Assembly: GCA_038277395.1 (NCBI GenBank)
Contig: CM076192.1
Coordinates: 200,632,161 to 200,696,160, forward strand
Length of the DNA: 64,000 nt
Reading direction: 5' to 3'
Source: Dryocosmus kuriphilus
Lineage: Eukaryota > Arthropoda > Insecta > Hymenoptera > Cynipidae
Position numbers and translations under genes: made by a program. Each line of letters starts with the position of its first letter. Position 1 is the first letter of the stretch. The notes under the pieces are model-generated. The model was not told the DNA's origin, searched no databases, and was given only the letters and a program-made list of their open reading frames with translations. Shown in pieces: positions 21,888 through 34,459 of this stretch.

Positions 21888-24569
21888 CCTTCTCTGGAGG
21901 AGACCCTCCCTATGAGAAAGAAGGCACGGGAGGAGACGGGGGTAGACGAAGAGGAAACTCAGTTCCTCTTGGTAGGTTCAGCAGGGGGGTTCGGACGCGA
22001 CAGTGTGTAAATGGGGAATGGGGTCAGCGAGGGGTTCGTTCAGCATTTGACCAGGTATTTGTCGAGGGCCTCCATGCCACGCGGCACGTGTTTTTTGAGA
22101 AATCGGGGGAGGCAACCAGGTGGAAGGGAAATGTCCCGGCAAACTCGTACACCAGAACAATACTGCGTTCGGAATGGGGTGGGCTCCCGGTGTTTCTGTG
22201 CCGCTCGCCGCTTCGTCTCCCCTTTTAGACTAGGTCGGCCTTAAATCGGGCGAGCGCGGTCATCTGCTTTGGAAGGGGGGGGGGGGGGGGGTGTATGTTG
22301 AGGAAGGGCACGGACTGACTAAAAGCGGAGATGACGACGGGGATTACTGGAAGAGCGGGAGGGGGTAGGAGAACTGTCGGGGATGGGGGAGAATTTTTCG
22401 AGGAGTTCGTACGTCGGGATCAGCAGTACGTCCTCGTCCTACTGGTTGAGATCCGAGAGGGGGCTGAGAACCGGAGAGAGATCCGGTGTCCGCTCACGGA
22501 GGATCCGGTTAGGTGTGAGGGGGGCCTGGGGCTGATACCATTTCCCTGGGGTCGGGGGCAGCCCACATTCGCTTGGGGTAAAGGTAAGTGTCCAATCGAA
22601 CCGAAGCGGAGGGGTGTCGTCCCTGCGAGGTGCCCGAGCGGGGTCAATCGGAGGTGGTGCGATTACGGGCAGGTACAACTCCACCGATGCGGGGAGACCG
22701 CGAAAGGGCGGCCCTCTCAAAGCGTCAGGTAAGCGGCGCGTAGACGGGGTAACCCCACACTCCGAAGTCGTGGAGACCGTGTGGGATCACAAAGGGCCTG
22801 AGGCGACTACTGACATATCGGACGTGGAGCCGGGATGTCTCCGCGCACGCGGGAAACAGGGTTTGTACAGGGATCCTGACCTGTTGTCGCGGGTTCCCGT
22901 TTATCCTGGAAGAACGGCTCGGAGGCGAAAACCTGCGTATCTGTGGGAGGGGGCAGTGGAGTCTTCGGCGCGGCCGGTGCTCGAGAGAGCGGCCCGATCA
23001 GCGGGTTGTGGGGCGGCGTTACGCGGGCGATTCTCGCGTTCCGGCAGAAACCCCGTCTCTCGGAGAGCGCGAACACGGAGGCGGCGGCGCTGGGCCTTCC
23101 CCGGGCGATCTTTTTTGGTACTTTCCCCAGACACATAATCCTTCTTCGTTTCCTCGATGCCGTGGTGAAGTCGAATAGACCTCGAGGAGTCAGTCGAAAG
23201 CAACGCGGGGCTTCACCTCGAAGGCTTCCTCCAAAAAGGGGGGGGGGACGTCCGTGACAGGAGGGAACTACGAGGGTTCAATCCTGAGCTAATTTACCCG
23301 CTAAACGCCCTAATGCGTCGCGCGGCAGAACCTCGAAGAGTTCGGCCGAAAAGGGAACGTGAGGCTGCAACTAGAGGAGTGCAGACGGGGGCGAAATCCA
23401 GGACGCGGGGTGGAAAAAAAACCTCGAGGAGTTCAACTACACTTCCGGAAATGAAGCGCGACACGTACGACGAAGTTCCGAAATAAAAAGAATTCACCGA
23501 AAGTAAGTAAAACGATAAACAAATACTGAACCGTGAAGCGCGACGCGGGAGATTCGCAAAAGTCACGCCGTGGGTTGAGGGTACACCAAAACACAAAGTT
23601 GGTTCACTGGAGTTGATGCTGGATATGCGTTTATTCTGATCGTGAAGGACAAGGTACATTTGACGAAGTTTGGAGAGGAAGGCGGAACACGACCACCCAA
23701 ACCAAAGCAATGCCAGCTACTAACTCTACGCTTGCTGCCGCCAGGCCCTGTGCCTGCGAGTGGCCGTGCTCACGGGAGTGAGAGAGGAAGGGGGAGGAAG
23801 TGGAGGAGGGAGATGCTCCCTCCTACTGACCCTCGCTCTGCCCTGACTCGTCGTAACTTTAACTATTACTTTTTAGTTCTATTTCGTAAAATTAAAAAAA
23901 TATTTTCTACGCGCATAATCAGAACAATAATAATAATGCTCAGAATAGCATAGCGAATTACTAATAATTCATCTTATCAGCACTAAAGGAAGAAGAAGGT
24001 AGGGGTAATATAATAATAAGAATAATAGTAACTATAACGCTAGTAGTAATGGTAGTATAAAAAAAAAGTGATTATGAATGCATAAAAAAAATTAATGTAT
24101 ATATATATATATAACAAAACGTCTTGTATCTAGTAAGTAATATAGGAAAAAGAATCCACCCGTGAGTATTCTCTTCGGAATTTTTCTCCGTTCGGACCGA
24201 GGTTTTCGCTTTCCCTCGTAGTTGAAAACCGTACTCAGGCGGTGACAAACCGGTTCGCCCCTTCCCGCGTGACATTGGTGTAAGGGATGATTGCGGGTGG
24301 AAGAACAGATTCTAAGGCACGGGCGAAAGAGAGAAAACGAAAGGCGCCAAGGTATCGGCGTCGACCTGTCGCTATGTGTAACATGCTGGAAAACGAGACT
24401 CGATGCACTTTCCAGTGCATACAAAAATCCTGGGGAGTGCGAGTGATAGTTTGAAGGCTTGTGCCAGAGAGCGAGGCAAATAGGAAAACTCGTTCCTACA
24501 GGGTTTGCAGTTTAGGACCGCGAGCAAGTAAACGTCTGATTAATATTTCTAAGCTTATGGCTTATATCA
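21888..24569 (-). repeat. Gypsy 3' LTR (left copy)
   Basis: Direct repeat of 29168-31743. It has a ~230-bp segment (about 22735-22960) missing from the right copy and lacks a ~100-bp segment present there near 29420-29520. It contains a polyG tract near 22266, many short GC-rich ORFs that are not real genes, and a (TA)n run near 24101. Confidence 0.9.
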
Positions 24570-24585
24570 ATTCCACCCTTTCTCG
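24570..24585 (-). promoter_or_regulatory. Polypurine tract of the Gypsy element
   Basis: On minus GAGAAAGGGTGGAA lies directly upstream of the 3' LTR start (TGATATAAGCC). This is the expected plus-strand primer site of an LTR retrotransposon. Confidence 0.7.
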
Positions 24586-24813
24586 GACAGACATTTTCTT
24601 TCTCGTAGTCCAATCGAGGTTCACGGTGCTATGTTAGTGGTGCAATACAATATCCTAAAATTCACTTCTCCGTACATACGGACGTGGGACGCGGTAGGTA
24701 ATCGGTACACATTCGACCATATTAAAGGTAATATTTCAGCGTCATTCCCACAATCGGAATAAATGCTGATGACTTTAATCCCAACAGAGGTACCTCTCGG
24801 CAGCCCACTAACC

Positions 24814-24842
24814 TAAATAATAATAATAATAATAATAATAAT
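24814..24842. repeat. (AAT)n microsatellite
   Basis: About nine AAT units inside the 3' part of the Gypsy internal region. Confidence 0.95.
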
Positions 24843-24875
24843 AACCCTAACGAATGTATCGGCAGCCCCCTTAAC

Positions 24876-26450
24876 CTAATTTACACAATTTTCAGACGCT
24901 ACCCGTGCGTGCCTTTCGGCAGCATACCTAACCTTAGTCTTACAATTTTCTACGCTATACACGAGTGTGCCCCTCCGCAGCAAATCTAACCTAATTCTTA
25001 CATTCGTCTTACCCCCTATCGCGCCCCCTCCGAGGTGCGTAGCGTCACGCGTCCCGGTATCCCAACGGAGCGCGTGGAAGTAACTGGGGGTGGTGCCGGT
25101 TGTGGCATTCGTGCGGCGACGTAGGCCGCACAGGTGTTCGGGTAAATGCTGGTCCCACGATCTTTGGTTGCTTTGATGGAGGCGGAGTCGTAAACCCTTT
25201 TTAACCTCCTGGTTGCGACCTTCTCTGGGGGCGCGAGGGTCGTACACCGGCGTGGTCCATAAATGAAAATCCCACCGTTGACTTGCTTCGGTCCAGGCGT
25301 GGCCGGTGAAATTTGGGCCATTATCACTGAGTACCCGGCGTGGATAACCGTATCGGCTAAATACATCCTTTTCTATTTTACGAATGATGCGGGGCGCATC
25401 GGAGGCACGGAGAGGAAAGGCCTCTACCCAACGGGTAAATAAGTCGGTGACTACCAGGATGAAGGTATGACCCTGGCTAGTACGTGGATAGGACCCCATT
25501 AAATCCACGGCAACAGTGTGCCAGGCCTTCCGTGCTACTCGCGGACGTTGACTTTCCGGTTGCCGGCCGCGCACTGGTTTGCAACAAATGCAAAGGTGGC
25601 TACTGCCCACGTACCTCCTTATCTCTCTGTTCATTCCGGACCCAAAAAAATGTTCACGAATCGGGCGTATCGTTTCCTATGTACCGGGGTGTCCGGCGAG
25701 TGCGGCGTCATGGTATTTCCAAAACACGCGTGCTTTCAGGCTATCTGGCACCTGCAGGCGCCACGTATTTTCATTGGGGTCTCGTCGCCAGAATCCCCGA
25801 AAGGTCAGGCGTTTCCGGTCAAAAAACGTCCTCTCTTCAGGCCTGAGATTTGATTTCTTCTGCAGTGCGTTCCAACGCACTGCGCGCCGGGTTATTTCTG
25901 GGTCTTCTTGCTGGGCGGTGACATTCTCCTCGAAAAGTGGCGGCCTTGTCAAAGCGCTGAGGATCGACATGGTTGGTGTGGAGCCTTCCAACTTGGCGTT
26001 ATTAGTGGGTGGCAGCATTTGCTCTAAGTCGTGTTCGCCGGGCGAGACTTCCGCGGGGTTCTGGTGCCGCGACCGAGCGTCCGGCAATTCGTTTTGCTTG
26101 CCCGGTACGTGCTCTACAGTGGGCGGGAACCTGCTGAGGAATAGGTCCCTGCGGATAAAATTGTTATGCGTGTCCTTTTGTTGCTGCAACCATGCAAGGG
26201 TTCTACCGTCGGTTCTTAGAGTAAAGGGACGATCTTCCAAAAATGGACGGTATCTTTTTATCGCCCACACGAAGGCCAGGCGTTCCTGTTCGTTACAATG
26301 GTATCGGGCATCGGTCGGAGAAAATTTAGCGCTGGCGAATGATATTACCCGCCGCTCTCCTTCTGTGTCCTCTTGCATGAGGACGGCTCCCATCCCGCGG
26401 CCACTAGCATCCGTCTAAAGAATGAATCTCAGTTCCGGGTCTGGACGACT
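24876..26450 (-). pseudogene. Gypsy pol: RNase H and integrase, broken
   Basis: RNase H starts near 26415 with TDASGRGMGAVL just after an in-frame stop; further motifs are TDGRTLAWLQQ and the connection segment to about 25677. The integrase zinc region is split by frameshift (KYHDAALAGHPG, then SSHLCICC near 25590). The catalytic core begins VARKAWHTVAVDLMGSYP, with LSDNGPNF as the second Asp and EGRNQEVKKGL as the Glu block, consistent with a D,D-35-E core. The C-terminal part fades by 24876. Ty3/Gypsy class. Inactive. Confidence 0.85.
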
Positions 26451-26512
26451 AAGAGGGACGGGTCGTTGGAAAGCGGCCTTGGCAGCCTCGAAATGTGTGA
26501 GGGCCCCTGAGG

Positions 26513-27923
26513 TCATTTTATAGGCCCTTTTTGTGGACAGCATGTCCGATAGGGTGGAAGAACCACTGAGGAGTTCGGAGTGCATTCTTTAACCAAGTTG
26601 CAGATACCCAGGAAAGAACGCACTTCTTTCCGGGTGCGTGGGGGTGAAGCGTTTTTGATAGTCTCAATGTGCCCAGATTGCGCCGAGTTACCCTCGGTGC
26701 TTATCGTGTGACCTAAATAGAACAATGTAGTCCGACCGAAACTACACTTTGAGGGCTCGGCGGCTAGCCCATAGATTGCTAACCGTTCGAATACTAGCGC
26801 AAAATGAAGCAGGTGCTCGCTCCAGTCGCTTGAATGTACCACGATATCATCGAGGTACGCGATTGCAAAATTTCCCCACTGTTCGGCGAGAACCTGTCTC
26901 ATCAGGTTCTGAAAAGTCCCGTGTGCGTTCTTGAGACCGAACGGTATCACCCGGAACTTAAACTGGCCTTCTCACGGCGTGGAGAAGGCGGTAAGCTGGC
27001 GGTATCCTGGCGAAATTGGTACTTGCCAGTACTCGCTTTTTAAATCGAACGTCGAAAATACTTTGGCTGTATCCAGGTCCTTGAGCGTTTCATGAATTCT
27101 GGGAACGCACTGAGGGACGTCCACCGTCATGCTATTCGGACGGCGGTAATCAATGCAGAAGCGAAAATTTCCGTCCTTTTTACCGGCGATTACTATGGCT
27201 GAGCTAAACGGGAATGAGGTTGGATCAATTATGCCATCGCGAAGCATCTATCGGACTTGGATGTCTGTGTATAGACGTTTCTCTTCCGAATATCTGCGGG
27301 GCATTGTGTTGAACATTGCCGAACGTTTGTTTGAGTCCGCCGTTTCCGTGAAATAGCGGGCAATTCTGCTTCACCGGTTTGTGGAATCCTTCCCGTAAAT
27401 GGGAAGGGAAATTTTCAAGCACTTGTGCTTTCTCCTCGGGGGAGGTTAACTCATAGGCGTGGATGAGGTGGCTAAGATAAATCCGTTGTCGACCAGAGGT
27501 ACCAACGAAGATACAGTCGGCTGCATGGTCGTGGATCACTTTATAATGGCGCAGCCAGGATCTGCCGAGAATCATCTCGGCGCGTATCTCGGGACTTATG
27601 AGGAAGATGCAGGAATAAAACACTTCCTGGAGGACGGGATTTAATTTCACCGCGCCGTCGAGGATGATGGTGGCTCCTACAGTAGCCAAAAGTGCGTGGG
27701 GTGGAATAGGAGCTCGATTTTGATATTCGAACGTCGTCAGGATTGCAGAATTTGCAAAATTCTCCGACGATAGGGTGTCGATCTCAGCGAACACCTCTCT
27801 ACGGTCTAGCAACATGCGGATCCACGGAAGGCTGCTGAGATCGCCGAAAACCGCACTTATGATAGGGGTGCGTTCTGGGCGGTCGAGAGGTTCAGAGGAT
27901 CCAGTTCGGCTGCCCGGTCTCAC
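26513..27923 (-). pseudogene. Gypsy pol: aspartic protease and reverse transcriptase, broken
   Basis: Protease: FAEIDTLSSENF stands where a DTGA/DSGA catalytic triad is expected, the Gly being replaced by Leu, with ILGRSWLRHY downstream, the usual second conserved block. RT: MLRDGIIDPTSFPFSSAIV, FCIDYRRPNSMT, FSTFDLKSEYWQVP, then after an interruption IPFGLKNAHGTFQNLM and the active-site YLDDIVVHS. Frames change near 27240, 26960 and 26510. The ID-YLDD pattern and gene order place it in Ty3/Gypsy. Confidence 0.88.
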
Positions 27924-27974
27924 CAGTTTCCCGGGACCGCATTGGACTGTCTGGCTTTGATTATGGCGCAGTCT

Positions 27975-29014
27975 CTATGGAAATGACGTCCCGGGCAGTA
28001 GTACCACTGTGGCGGTGGGCGGGCGTTTCCCGTTTGCTTCGCTGGTGGTTTTTCGAGGATTCTCCTCGGCCTCGTTGGATTCGGCTTCTACTGCTCGTTC
28101 CACTAACTCTTCGAATGACGAGACAGTGGCTGCGCGTAGAAACTTTTTGATTGAGGGCTTTAAGGCCTCTAGAACTAAAGCCACAATTTTGTTTCCCGTG
28201 CTTGGGGTGAAAGTCGGAGGGCGAGAAGATACTTTTTTTGTAGGAATATTCCCACTGCCTCCTTCCCTTCCTGCTTTGTTGCGTATAATTTAATATGCAA
28301 CTTGTTTAGGGCCGAGATCCCTGCGAAGTTTTGGATTAGCAAATTCTTGAACTTACTCTACGGAAGGGATAAGTAACGGTACGCTTCGTACCATTTTCCG
28401 GCGCTGTCCGTTAGAGATTTGGTCACCATCTGTGACCAGAGCCCAGTGTCGATCGATGCCTCCGTAAAGTGACTTTCGCATTGATCGGTAAATTCCTCCG
28501 GATCCTCACGATCCATAACCGCGAATGTGGGTCGCGGTACATCGGGCATGCGAATCGCACGTATTAATGCTCGCCAGTCAGAGATAGACGCGTTCAGTAA
28601 TGGTGCCAGAACTGGCAGGCTTTCGACCCGAGTGGCTCGGGCTGTATTTTTGGCCCGGATTTGTTGGCGTATCGGCGATCTGGCTTGTGTTCTCGTGGGC
28701 GAGGGAATCTGCTTCAGAATCCTCGGAGGATTTATATGGTCTGGATGGTTGCTCGGGCCCGGAGGTGGTTCGTTTTTTACCACGGGTTCTTGGAAGAGAA
28801 CGCGGGGTGTGTAGACGTTGGTCGGTGGGACTGAGCGACTCCTTGTCCTCTGACAGATTGAGATGGTGGAGCGTCTTCGACCCGCTCTCATGTGAGTAGG
28901 AGGGGGTGAATTGACATCCAAATTTGCTAGAACTTCTGCTGTAGCGTGGTTGGGGTTGAGCGCCACCGAGTTTTGAGGTGAATACTCGGTAACCGAAGTA
29001 CTTCTGGTAGCCAT
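27975..29014 (-). pseudogene. Gypsy gag, frameshifted
   Basis: The likely start is the ATG at 29014 (MATRSTSVTEYSP). A Pro/Arg-rich linker is followed by RPTFAVMDREDPEEFTDQCE and the gag core (GLWSQMVTKSLTDSAGKWY), ending at 28358 by a stop or frameshift. The reading continues in another frame toward a degenerate zinc knuckle near 28000 (CPGRHFHRDC, first Cys lost). Consistent with a Ty3/Gypsy-type capsid. Confidence 0.75.
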
Positions 29015-29135
29015 TGTCCTAATCAGGGTCCTACCAGGGCCACGGCGAGGGAAATTCGGAGAGCAAATCATGGGGCAAGTTGAAGGTCCGTTTCCAACAT
29101 CGCTGGAAATCGAGAATGCGGAAAGAAGGAATTCC

Positions 29136-29167
29136 GAGCCCCACGTTTGGGCCGCCAAATTTATAAG
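29136..29167 (-). promoter_or_regulatory. Primer-binding-site region of the Gypsy element
   Basis: On minus, TTTGGCGGCCCAAACGTGGG lies a few bases downstream of the 5' LTR end (...CCCTGAGCA). TGG followed by a GC-rich stretch is typical of a tRNA primer site. Confidence 0.55.
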
Positions 29168-29595
29168 TGCTCAGGGTTCCCCTTCTCTGGGGGAGACACT
29201 CTCTATGAGAAGGGTGGTACGGGGGGGGGGGGGAGAGGAAGAGGGAACTCAGTTCTCCTCTTGGTAGGGTCAGCAGGGGGGTTCGGACGCGACGGGGGTA
29301 AATGGTGGAATGGGGTCGGCGAGGGGTTCGTTCGGCATTTGGTCAGGTAGTTGTTGAGGGCCTTCATGCCATGCAGCACGTGTTTTTGAGAAGTCGGAGA
29401 GGCAACCAGTTGCGGGTGATGTTACCCTTTTTGAGTCTCTCCGAGAGTGAGTGTTCATCCATGATGAGCCCTTGGGAAGTGAAGAAGAAGGGGGGGGGGG
29501 GCATGAGGGAAGTGATGAGCAGGATGAAATGGGCTCCGAAGGGCGGAAGCGAAATGTCCCGGGAAACCCGTACACCAGAAAAATACTGCGTTCCG

Positions 29596-29630
<35 letters not shown>

Positions 29631-31743
29631 CCTGGTGTTTCTGTGGCGCTTTCCGCTTCGCTTCCTCTTTTAGACTAGGTCGGCTTTAAATCGGGCGAGT
29701 GGGGTCATCTGCTTTGGACGGGCAGGGGGGGGGGGCGTGAAGAAAAGTACGGGCTAACTAAAAGAGTTGATGAGGACGGGGATTACTGGAAAAGGGGAAG
29801 GGGTAGAAGAACTGTTGGGGATGAGGGAGCATTGTTCGGGGGTTCTTCCGTCGGGATCAGTATTACGTCCTCGTCCTCATGGTTGAGGTCCGAGATGGGG
29901 CTGAGAACCGGGGAGAGTTCCTGTGTCTGCTCACGGAGGATCCGTTTAGGTGTGAGGGGGCCTGGGGCCGATACCATTTCCCTGGGGTTAAGGGCAGCCC
30001 GCATTCGGTCGGCGTAACGGGAAGGGTCCAATCGAACCGAAGCGGAGGAGCGTAGTCCCTGGGGCGTGCCCGAACGGGGTCAATCCGTGGTGGTGGGGTT
30101 GTGGGCAGGAACAGCTCCACCGATGCGGGGAGACCTAGGGAGGGCAGCCCTCATAAAGCCTCAGGTAAGCGTGGCGGAGATGGTTGTGGGGCTGCGTTAC
30201 GTGGGCAATTCTCGCATTCCGGCAGAAAAGCCGTCTCTCGGAGAGCGCGAGCACGGAGGCGGCGGCGCTGGGCCTTCCCCGGGCGATACTTTTTGGTACT
30301 GTCCCCGGACATATAATCCTTCCTCGTTTCCTCGATGCCGTGGTGAAGTCGACTAGACCTCGAGGAGTCAGTCGAAAGCAACGCGGGGCTTCACCTCGAA
30401 GGCTTCCTCCAAAAAGGGGAGGATGGGCACGTCCGTGACAGGAAGAAGCTACGAGGGTTCAATCCTGAGATAATTTACCCCCTAAACGCCCTAACCCGTC
30501 GCGCGGCAGAACCTCGAAGGGTTCGGCCGAAAAGGGAACTGGAGGCTGAACCTAGAGGAGTGCAGCCGAGGGCGAAAGCAAGGACGCGGGGTGAAAAAAA
30601 AAACCTCAAGGAATTCAATTACACTTCCCGAAATGAAGCGCGACACGTACGATGAAGTTCCGAAATAAAAAGGATTCACCGAAAGCAAGTAAAACGATAA
30701 ACAAACACCGAGCCATGAAGCGCGACGCGGGAGATTCGCGAAAGTCACATCGTGGGTTGAGGATACACCAAGACACAAAGATGGTTCACTGCAGTTGATG
30801 CTGGATATGCATGTGTTCTGATGGTGAAGGGCAAGGTACATTAGACGAAGTTTGGAGAGGAAGGCGGAACACGACCACCCAAACCAAAGCAATGCCAGCT
30901 ACTGACTCTACGCCTGCTGCCGCCAGGCCCTGTGCCTGCGAGTGGCCGTGCTCACGGGTGAGAGAGAGGGAGGGGGAGGAAGTGGAGGAGGGAGATGCTC
31001 CCTCCTACTGACCCTCGCTCTGCCGTGACTCGTCGTAACTTTAACTATTGCTTGTTAGTTCTATTTCGTAAAATTAAGAAAATGTTTTCTACGCACATAA
31101 TCAGAATAATAATAATAATAATACTTAGAATAGCAAAACGAATTACCAATAATTCATCATATCAGTACTAAAAGAAGAAAGAAGGTAGGGGTAATGGAAT
31201 AATAAGAATAATAGTAACTATAACGCTAGTACTAATTATTGTATAAGAAAAAAGTGATTATGAATGAAAAAAAGAAATATATATAACAAAACGTTTTATA
31301 CCTAGTAAGTAATATAGGAAAAAGAATCCACCCGTGAATATTCTCTTCGTAGTTTTTCTCCGTTCGGTCCGAGGTTTTCGCTTTCTCTCGTAGTTGAAAA
31401 CCGTACTCAGGCGGCGACAAACCGATTTGCCCCTTCCCGCGTGGCATTGGTGTAAGGGATGAGTGCGGGTGGAAGAACAGATTCTAAGGCCCGGGCAAAA
31501 GAGAGAAAACGAAAGGCGCCAAGGTGTCGGCGTCGACCCGTCGCTATGTGTAACATGCTGGAAAACGAGACTCGATGCACTTTCCAGTGCATTGAAAAAT
31601 CCTGGGGAGTGCGAGTGAGAGTTTGAAGGCTTGTGCCAGAGAGAGAGAGGCAAATAGGAAAACTCGTTCCTACAGGGTTTGCAGTTTAGGACCGCGAGCA
31701 AGAAAACGTCTGATTAATATTTCTAAGCTTATGGCTTATATCA
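29168..31743 (-). repeat. Gypsy 5' LTR (right copy)
   Basis: 2576 bp, TG...CA on minus (TGATATAAGCC to CCCTGAGCA). It matches 21888-24569 over its length with two large indels. It contains G-runs of up to ~30 at 29600-29629. The LTR is several times longer than typical insect Gypsy LTRs. Confidence 0.9.
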
Positions 31744-32222
31744 TAAATTTTGAATAAAAAAAATGATTAGCTTTGAACGAACAGTAGTTGAGCTTTCAGC
31801 CAAAAAACGTGACTTTCCAACAAGAGATAATTTATAACAAAATCCATGATTTTTAAAAAATAATGGTTAAAACTCCAACCAAAAAGAATATTTTGAGAGT
31901 ACACGAAAAGATATTTCCAGAACACTGTACAACATGTACGTATTTTCGTTTTCGGAAAACTAGCTTTTCAAAAAAAAAGCGCATTTTTAATAAAAAGAGT
32001 TTTCAACTGAATATAATGAATTCTCAAACTAAAAAGTGAAGGTTCACTTGAAGCAAAACAAAAATTTCCAACCAAAAATATTTTTTTTATGGGGTTTCAT
32101 ATTTAGACGTATTATTATTGTCCCTCATTAACGTCATCAAGATTTTAAAGCCTATGTTTATGAGTATTTTACTAACTAATTAATGTTTATTTTATATTGT
32201 AATTTAAATAATTTTGTAATTC

Positions 32223-32256
32223 CTTGTAGGTATCCTTGTTGGCGGCGGCGGTGGGT
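32223..32256 (-). CDS. Micro-exon-like segment, proline-rich subtype
   Basis: Acceptor GTTTCACTTCTTCAG on minus, then 34 nt aligned with 18193-18226; phase 1 reads DPPPPPTRIPT. The donor position reads AAG/GAATTA rather than GT, so this copy is probably not spliceable as written. Confidence 0.3.
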
Positions 32257-32654
32257 CTGAAGAAGTGAAACTAGGGATATTTTATATAAGAATTCTTTCA
32301 GGGAACACAGTTGTACTCCCGTACTTGTAAGTTTAAGCCATTAGACGTTTTTTAGCGAATTTTCGCTTCTATTCAACTTTTTGAACAAAAATCGTAAACG
32401 TACAAGTTTCACTAATTTTCAGTTATTTTAAGTAATCCCGAATTTCTCTTTTGGCAATCCCGACCATAACCTTGTATGGCTTAGGCCGAACAGTTCAAGC
32501 ACTTAAGTTGAAAGCCTAAGCAAACAGTTTCGATAATTTATTCATATTTTTGCCGCTCATTATCCTTATCAAAATTTCAAATACTCGGTTTATGACTATT
32601 TTATTAGCTAATTACTATTCATTTTATATTGTAGTTTAATAATTTTTTAATTAC

Positions 32655-32684
32655 CTATATGCGTCCTTTGTTGAGGCGATGATG
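32655..32684 (-). CDS. 30-nt micro-exon candidate (phase 1-1)
   Basis: Minus strand: CGCTATTTTTTCTATCAG acceptor, 30 nt, donor ATAG/GTAATTAAA. Phase-1 reading: ASSPQQRTHIG. It shares TCATC-CTCAACAAA text with the 34460 copy. Confidence 0.52.
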   Translation of the reverse strand, partial: HHRLNKGRI

Positions 32685-33395
32685 CTGATAGAAAAAATAG
32701 CGATTTTCCATTAACGAATTTTTTGAGTGAACCCAATTGTACTTTCGTACTTGTAAGTGTAAGTCATTTGAGGTTATGTTGCGAAATTTTCTCTCCAGGT
32801 CAACATTTTTCGATCAAAATCATAATCTCTTTTAGAAAAACATACAAGTTTCAATAATTTGAGGTTATGTTAAGGGGTCTCGAATCTCCTTTAATGGGTC
32901 TAGCCTCAAGAAGCCTATTTTGCACTGAGTTTGAGAAAGACGTCTATTTTAAGACAAATTAGGTGATAATTTTCGTTGAAAAACTTTTGATTTCTTTTGG
33001 AAATTCCCAAACATAACCTAGAATGGCTTAAACCGAAATATTCTTATTTTTAATTTCTAAACAGATAATTTTTCAACAAAAAAGTGAATTTTTGACAAAA
33101 AATGGTCATATTTTCAAAAAACAAAAATAATTTTTAATGCAATACTTTAAGTTTTAACTAAAAATAGACCATTATTTTATAAATTAGTCGAATTTTCTAC
33201 TAATGGAATGAATTCTCATTCGAAAATTTATAACTGATTTAAACCAAAAAAATATTCTTTTTCGACCAACATTAGTCGAACTATCAATCTTGAAAAAAAT
33301 TTCAAAAAGACGAGTTCTGGGTCAAGAAAGATAAAGTGACAACAAAAGTATTACCTTGCAGCAAAACAGTTGAAATTTCAACCATAGATGATTTA

Positions 33396-33803
33396 CACTG
33401 AGGTCTTGATTTGAGTGGCCCTTGATTTGTGGTTTCCAAGAAATCTTCCGAGCTCGGATAACAATAGAGCTTGGGCGGTGTGAGTCGAGGGGTCAGAGGG
33501 ACAATTCACCTACACTGTAGCCACAAAGTGGGCAGTGCTCTAACCCCATTAAAATTGTATCACTAACGTGGATTTTTATCTCTGCTATTGGCACCACCTG
33601 GCGCTGATAAAATTTTTATCAGACTGTATAGATCAAACAATTGAAAATTTTCATTATTTAATTTTTTTTTCAAACACATACTTGGAGGCCACGCTGCCCC
33701 CAAAGGGAACACTGGTACATACGGACCTGACTTGTTTACTGTTCGTGGTCTCGATTTGTGTGTCACTGACCAACCGAAACTGACTCAAATCAAGACCTCA
33801 GTG
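33396..33803. mobile_element. 408-bp TA-flanked MITE (Tc1/mariner-like)
   Basis: 21-bp perfect terminal inverted repeats beginning CACTGAGGTCTTGATTTGAG (33396-33416 and 33783-33803), flanked by TA on both sides (33394-33395, 33804-33805). It has no transposase. TA target duplication and size fit a Tc1/mariner-type non-autonomous element. It interrupts one ~1.4 kb array unit. Its interior is less AT-rich than the array. Confidence 0.9.
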
Positions 33804-34459
33804 TATTAACAAAACCCTTGGACTTTCAAAAAAATACTTACATTTTTAACTAAGAAGGGTGAATTCTTAACCAAGAATGAAACAGTTAATTGAATAAAAG
33901 AGAATTAATTTAGAAACAACAATAGTCGAATGTTTAATAAAAAAACAGAGTGTTCCGAAAAATAATAGTTCTCAACAAAATCCTAATATTTCAAAACAAG
34001 AAAATATTTGAAATTTCACACAAAAGATCTTCGACCAGAAAAAATGATTTTTCAAGAAAATATTAATTCTTAACAAAATCCATGACTTTCCAAAAAAGAA
34101 GTCAAAATTCCAACCAAAAAAATGTTTTAAAGTACACGAAAAGACATTTGTAAAACACTATAAGCCATGTTTGTCTTTTTGATATAAAAATTAAATTTTC
34201 AACAAAATAGGGAATTTTTATTAAAAAAAAGTTTTCAAATAAATATGGTGTGAAATATTAAGCGAAAATGTAGAAGTTGACTTAAAGTATAAAAAAAATG
34301 TCCTAACAAAGGTATATGTTTCTTTATGGGGATTCATTAATTTGGTCATATTCTTGCCGCTAATTAATGTTATCAAAGTTTTAAATCCTCGATTTATGAG
34401 TATTTTATTAATTCACTAATTATTATTTTATATGGTATATTAAATATTGTTTTAGTTAC

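Larger units (their letters stand above)
21888..31743 (-). mobile_element. Ty3/Gypsy LTR retrotransposon with ~2.6 kb LTRs, decayed
   Basis: Two long direct repeats (21888-24569 and 29168-31743) enclose gag, protease, RT, RNase H and integrase in Ty3/Gypsy order (integrase last), all on minus. On minus the LTR begins TGATATAAGCC and the right copy ends CCCTGAGCA, a standard TG...CA pair. The primer-binding-like TTTGGCGGCCCAAACGTGGG follows the 5' LTR and a purine tract GAGAAAGGGTGGAA precedes the 3' LTR. The reading frames are broken and the two LTRs differ by substitutions and indels of about 100-230 bp, so the insertion is old. The left LTR lacks its last ~9 bp and no target duplication is evident. 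It is inserted in the ~1.4 kb array. Confidence 0.9.

Noticed and set aside
22331..23710. Several 75-175 codon ORFs in the left LTR (and their partners at 29302-30892)
   Set aside because: Overlapping GC-rich frames on both strands in LTR sequence. Similarity between the two copies follows from LTR identity and is not evidence of coding.
25484..26418. Plus-strand ORFs of 110-280 codons
   Set aside because: Antisense shadows of the Gypsy RNase H and integrase.
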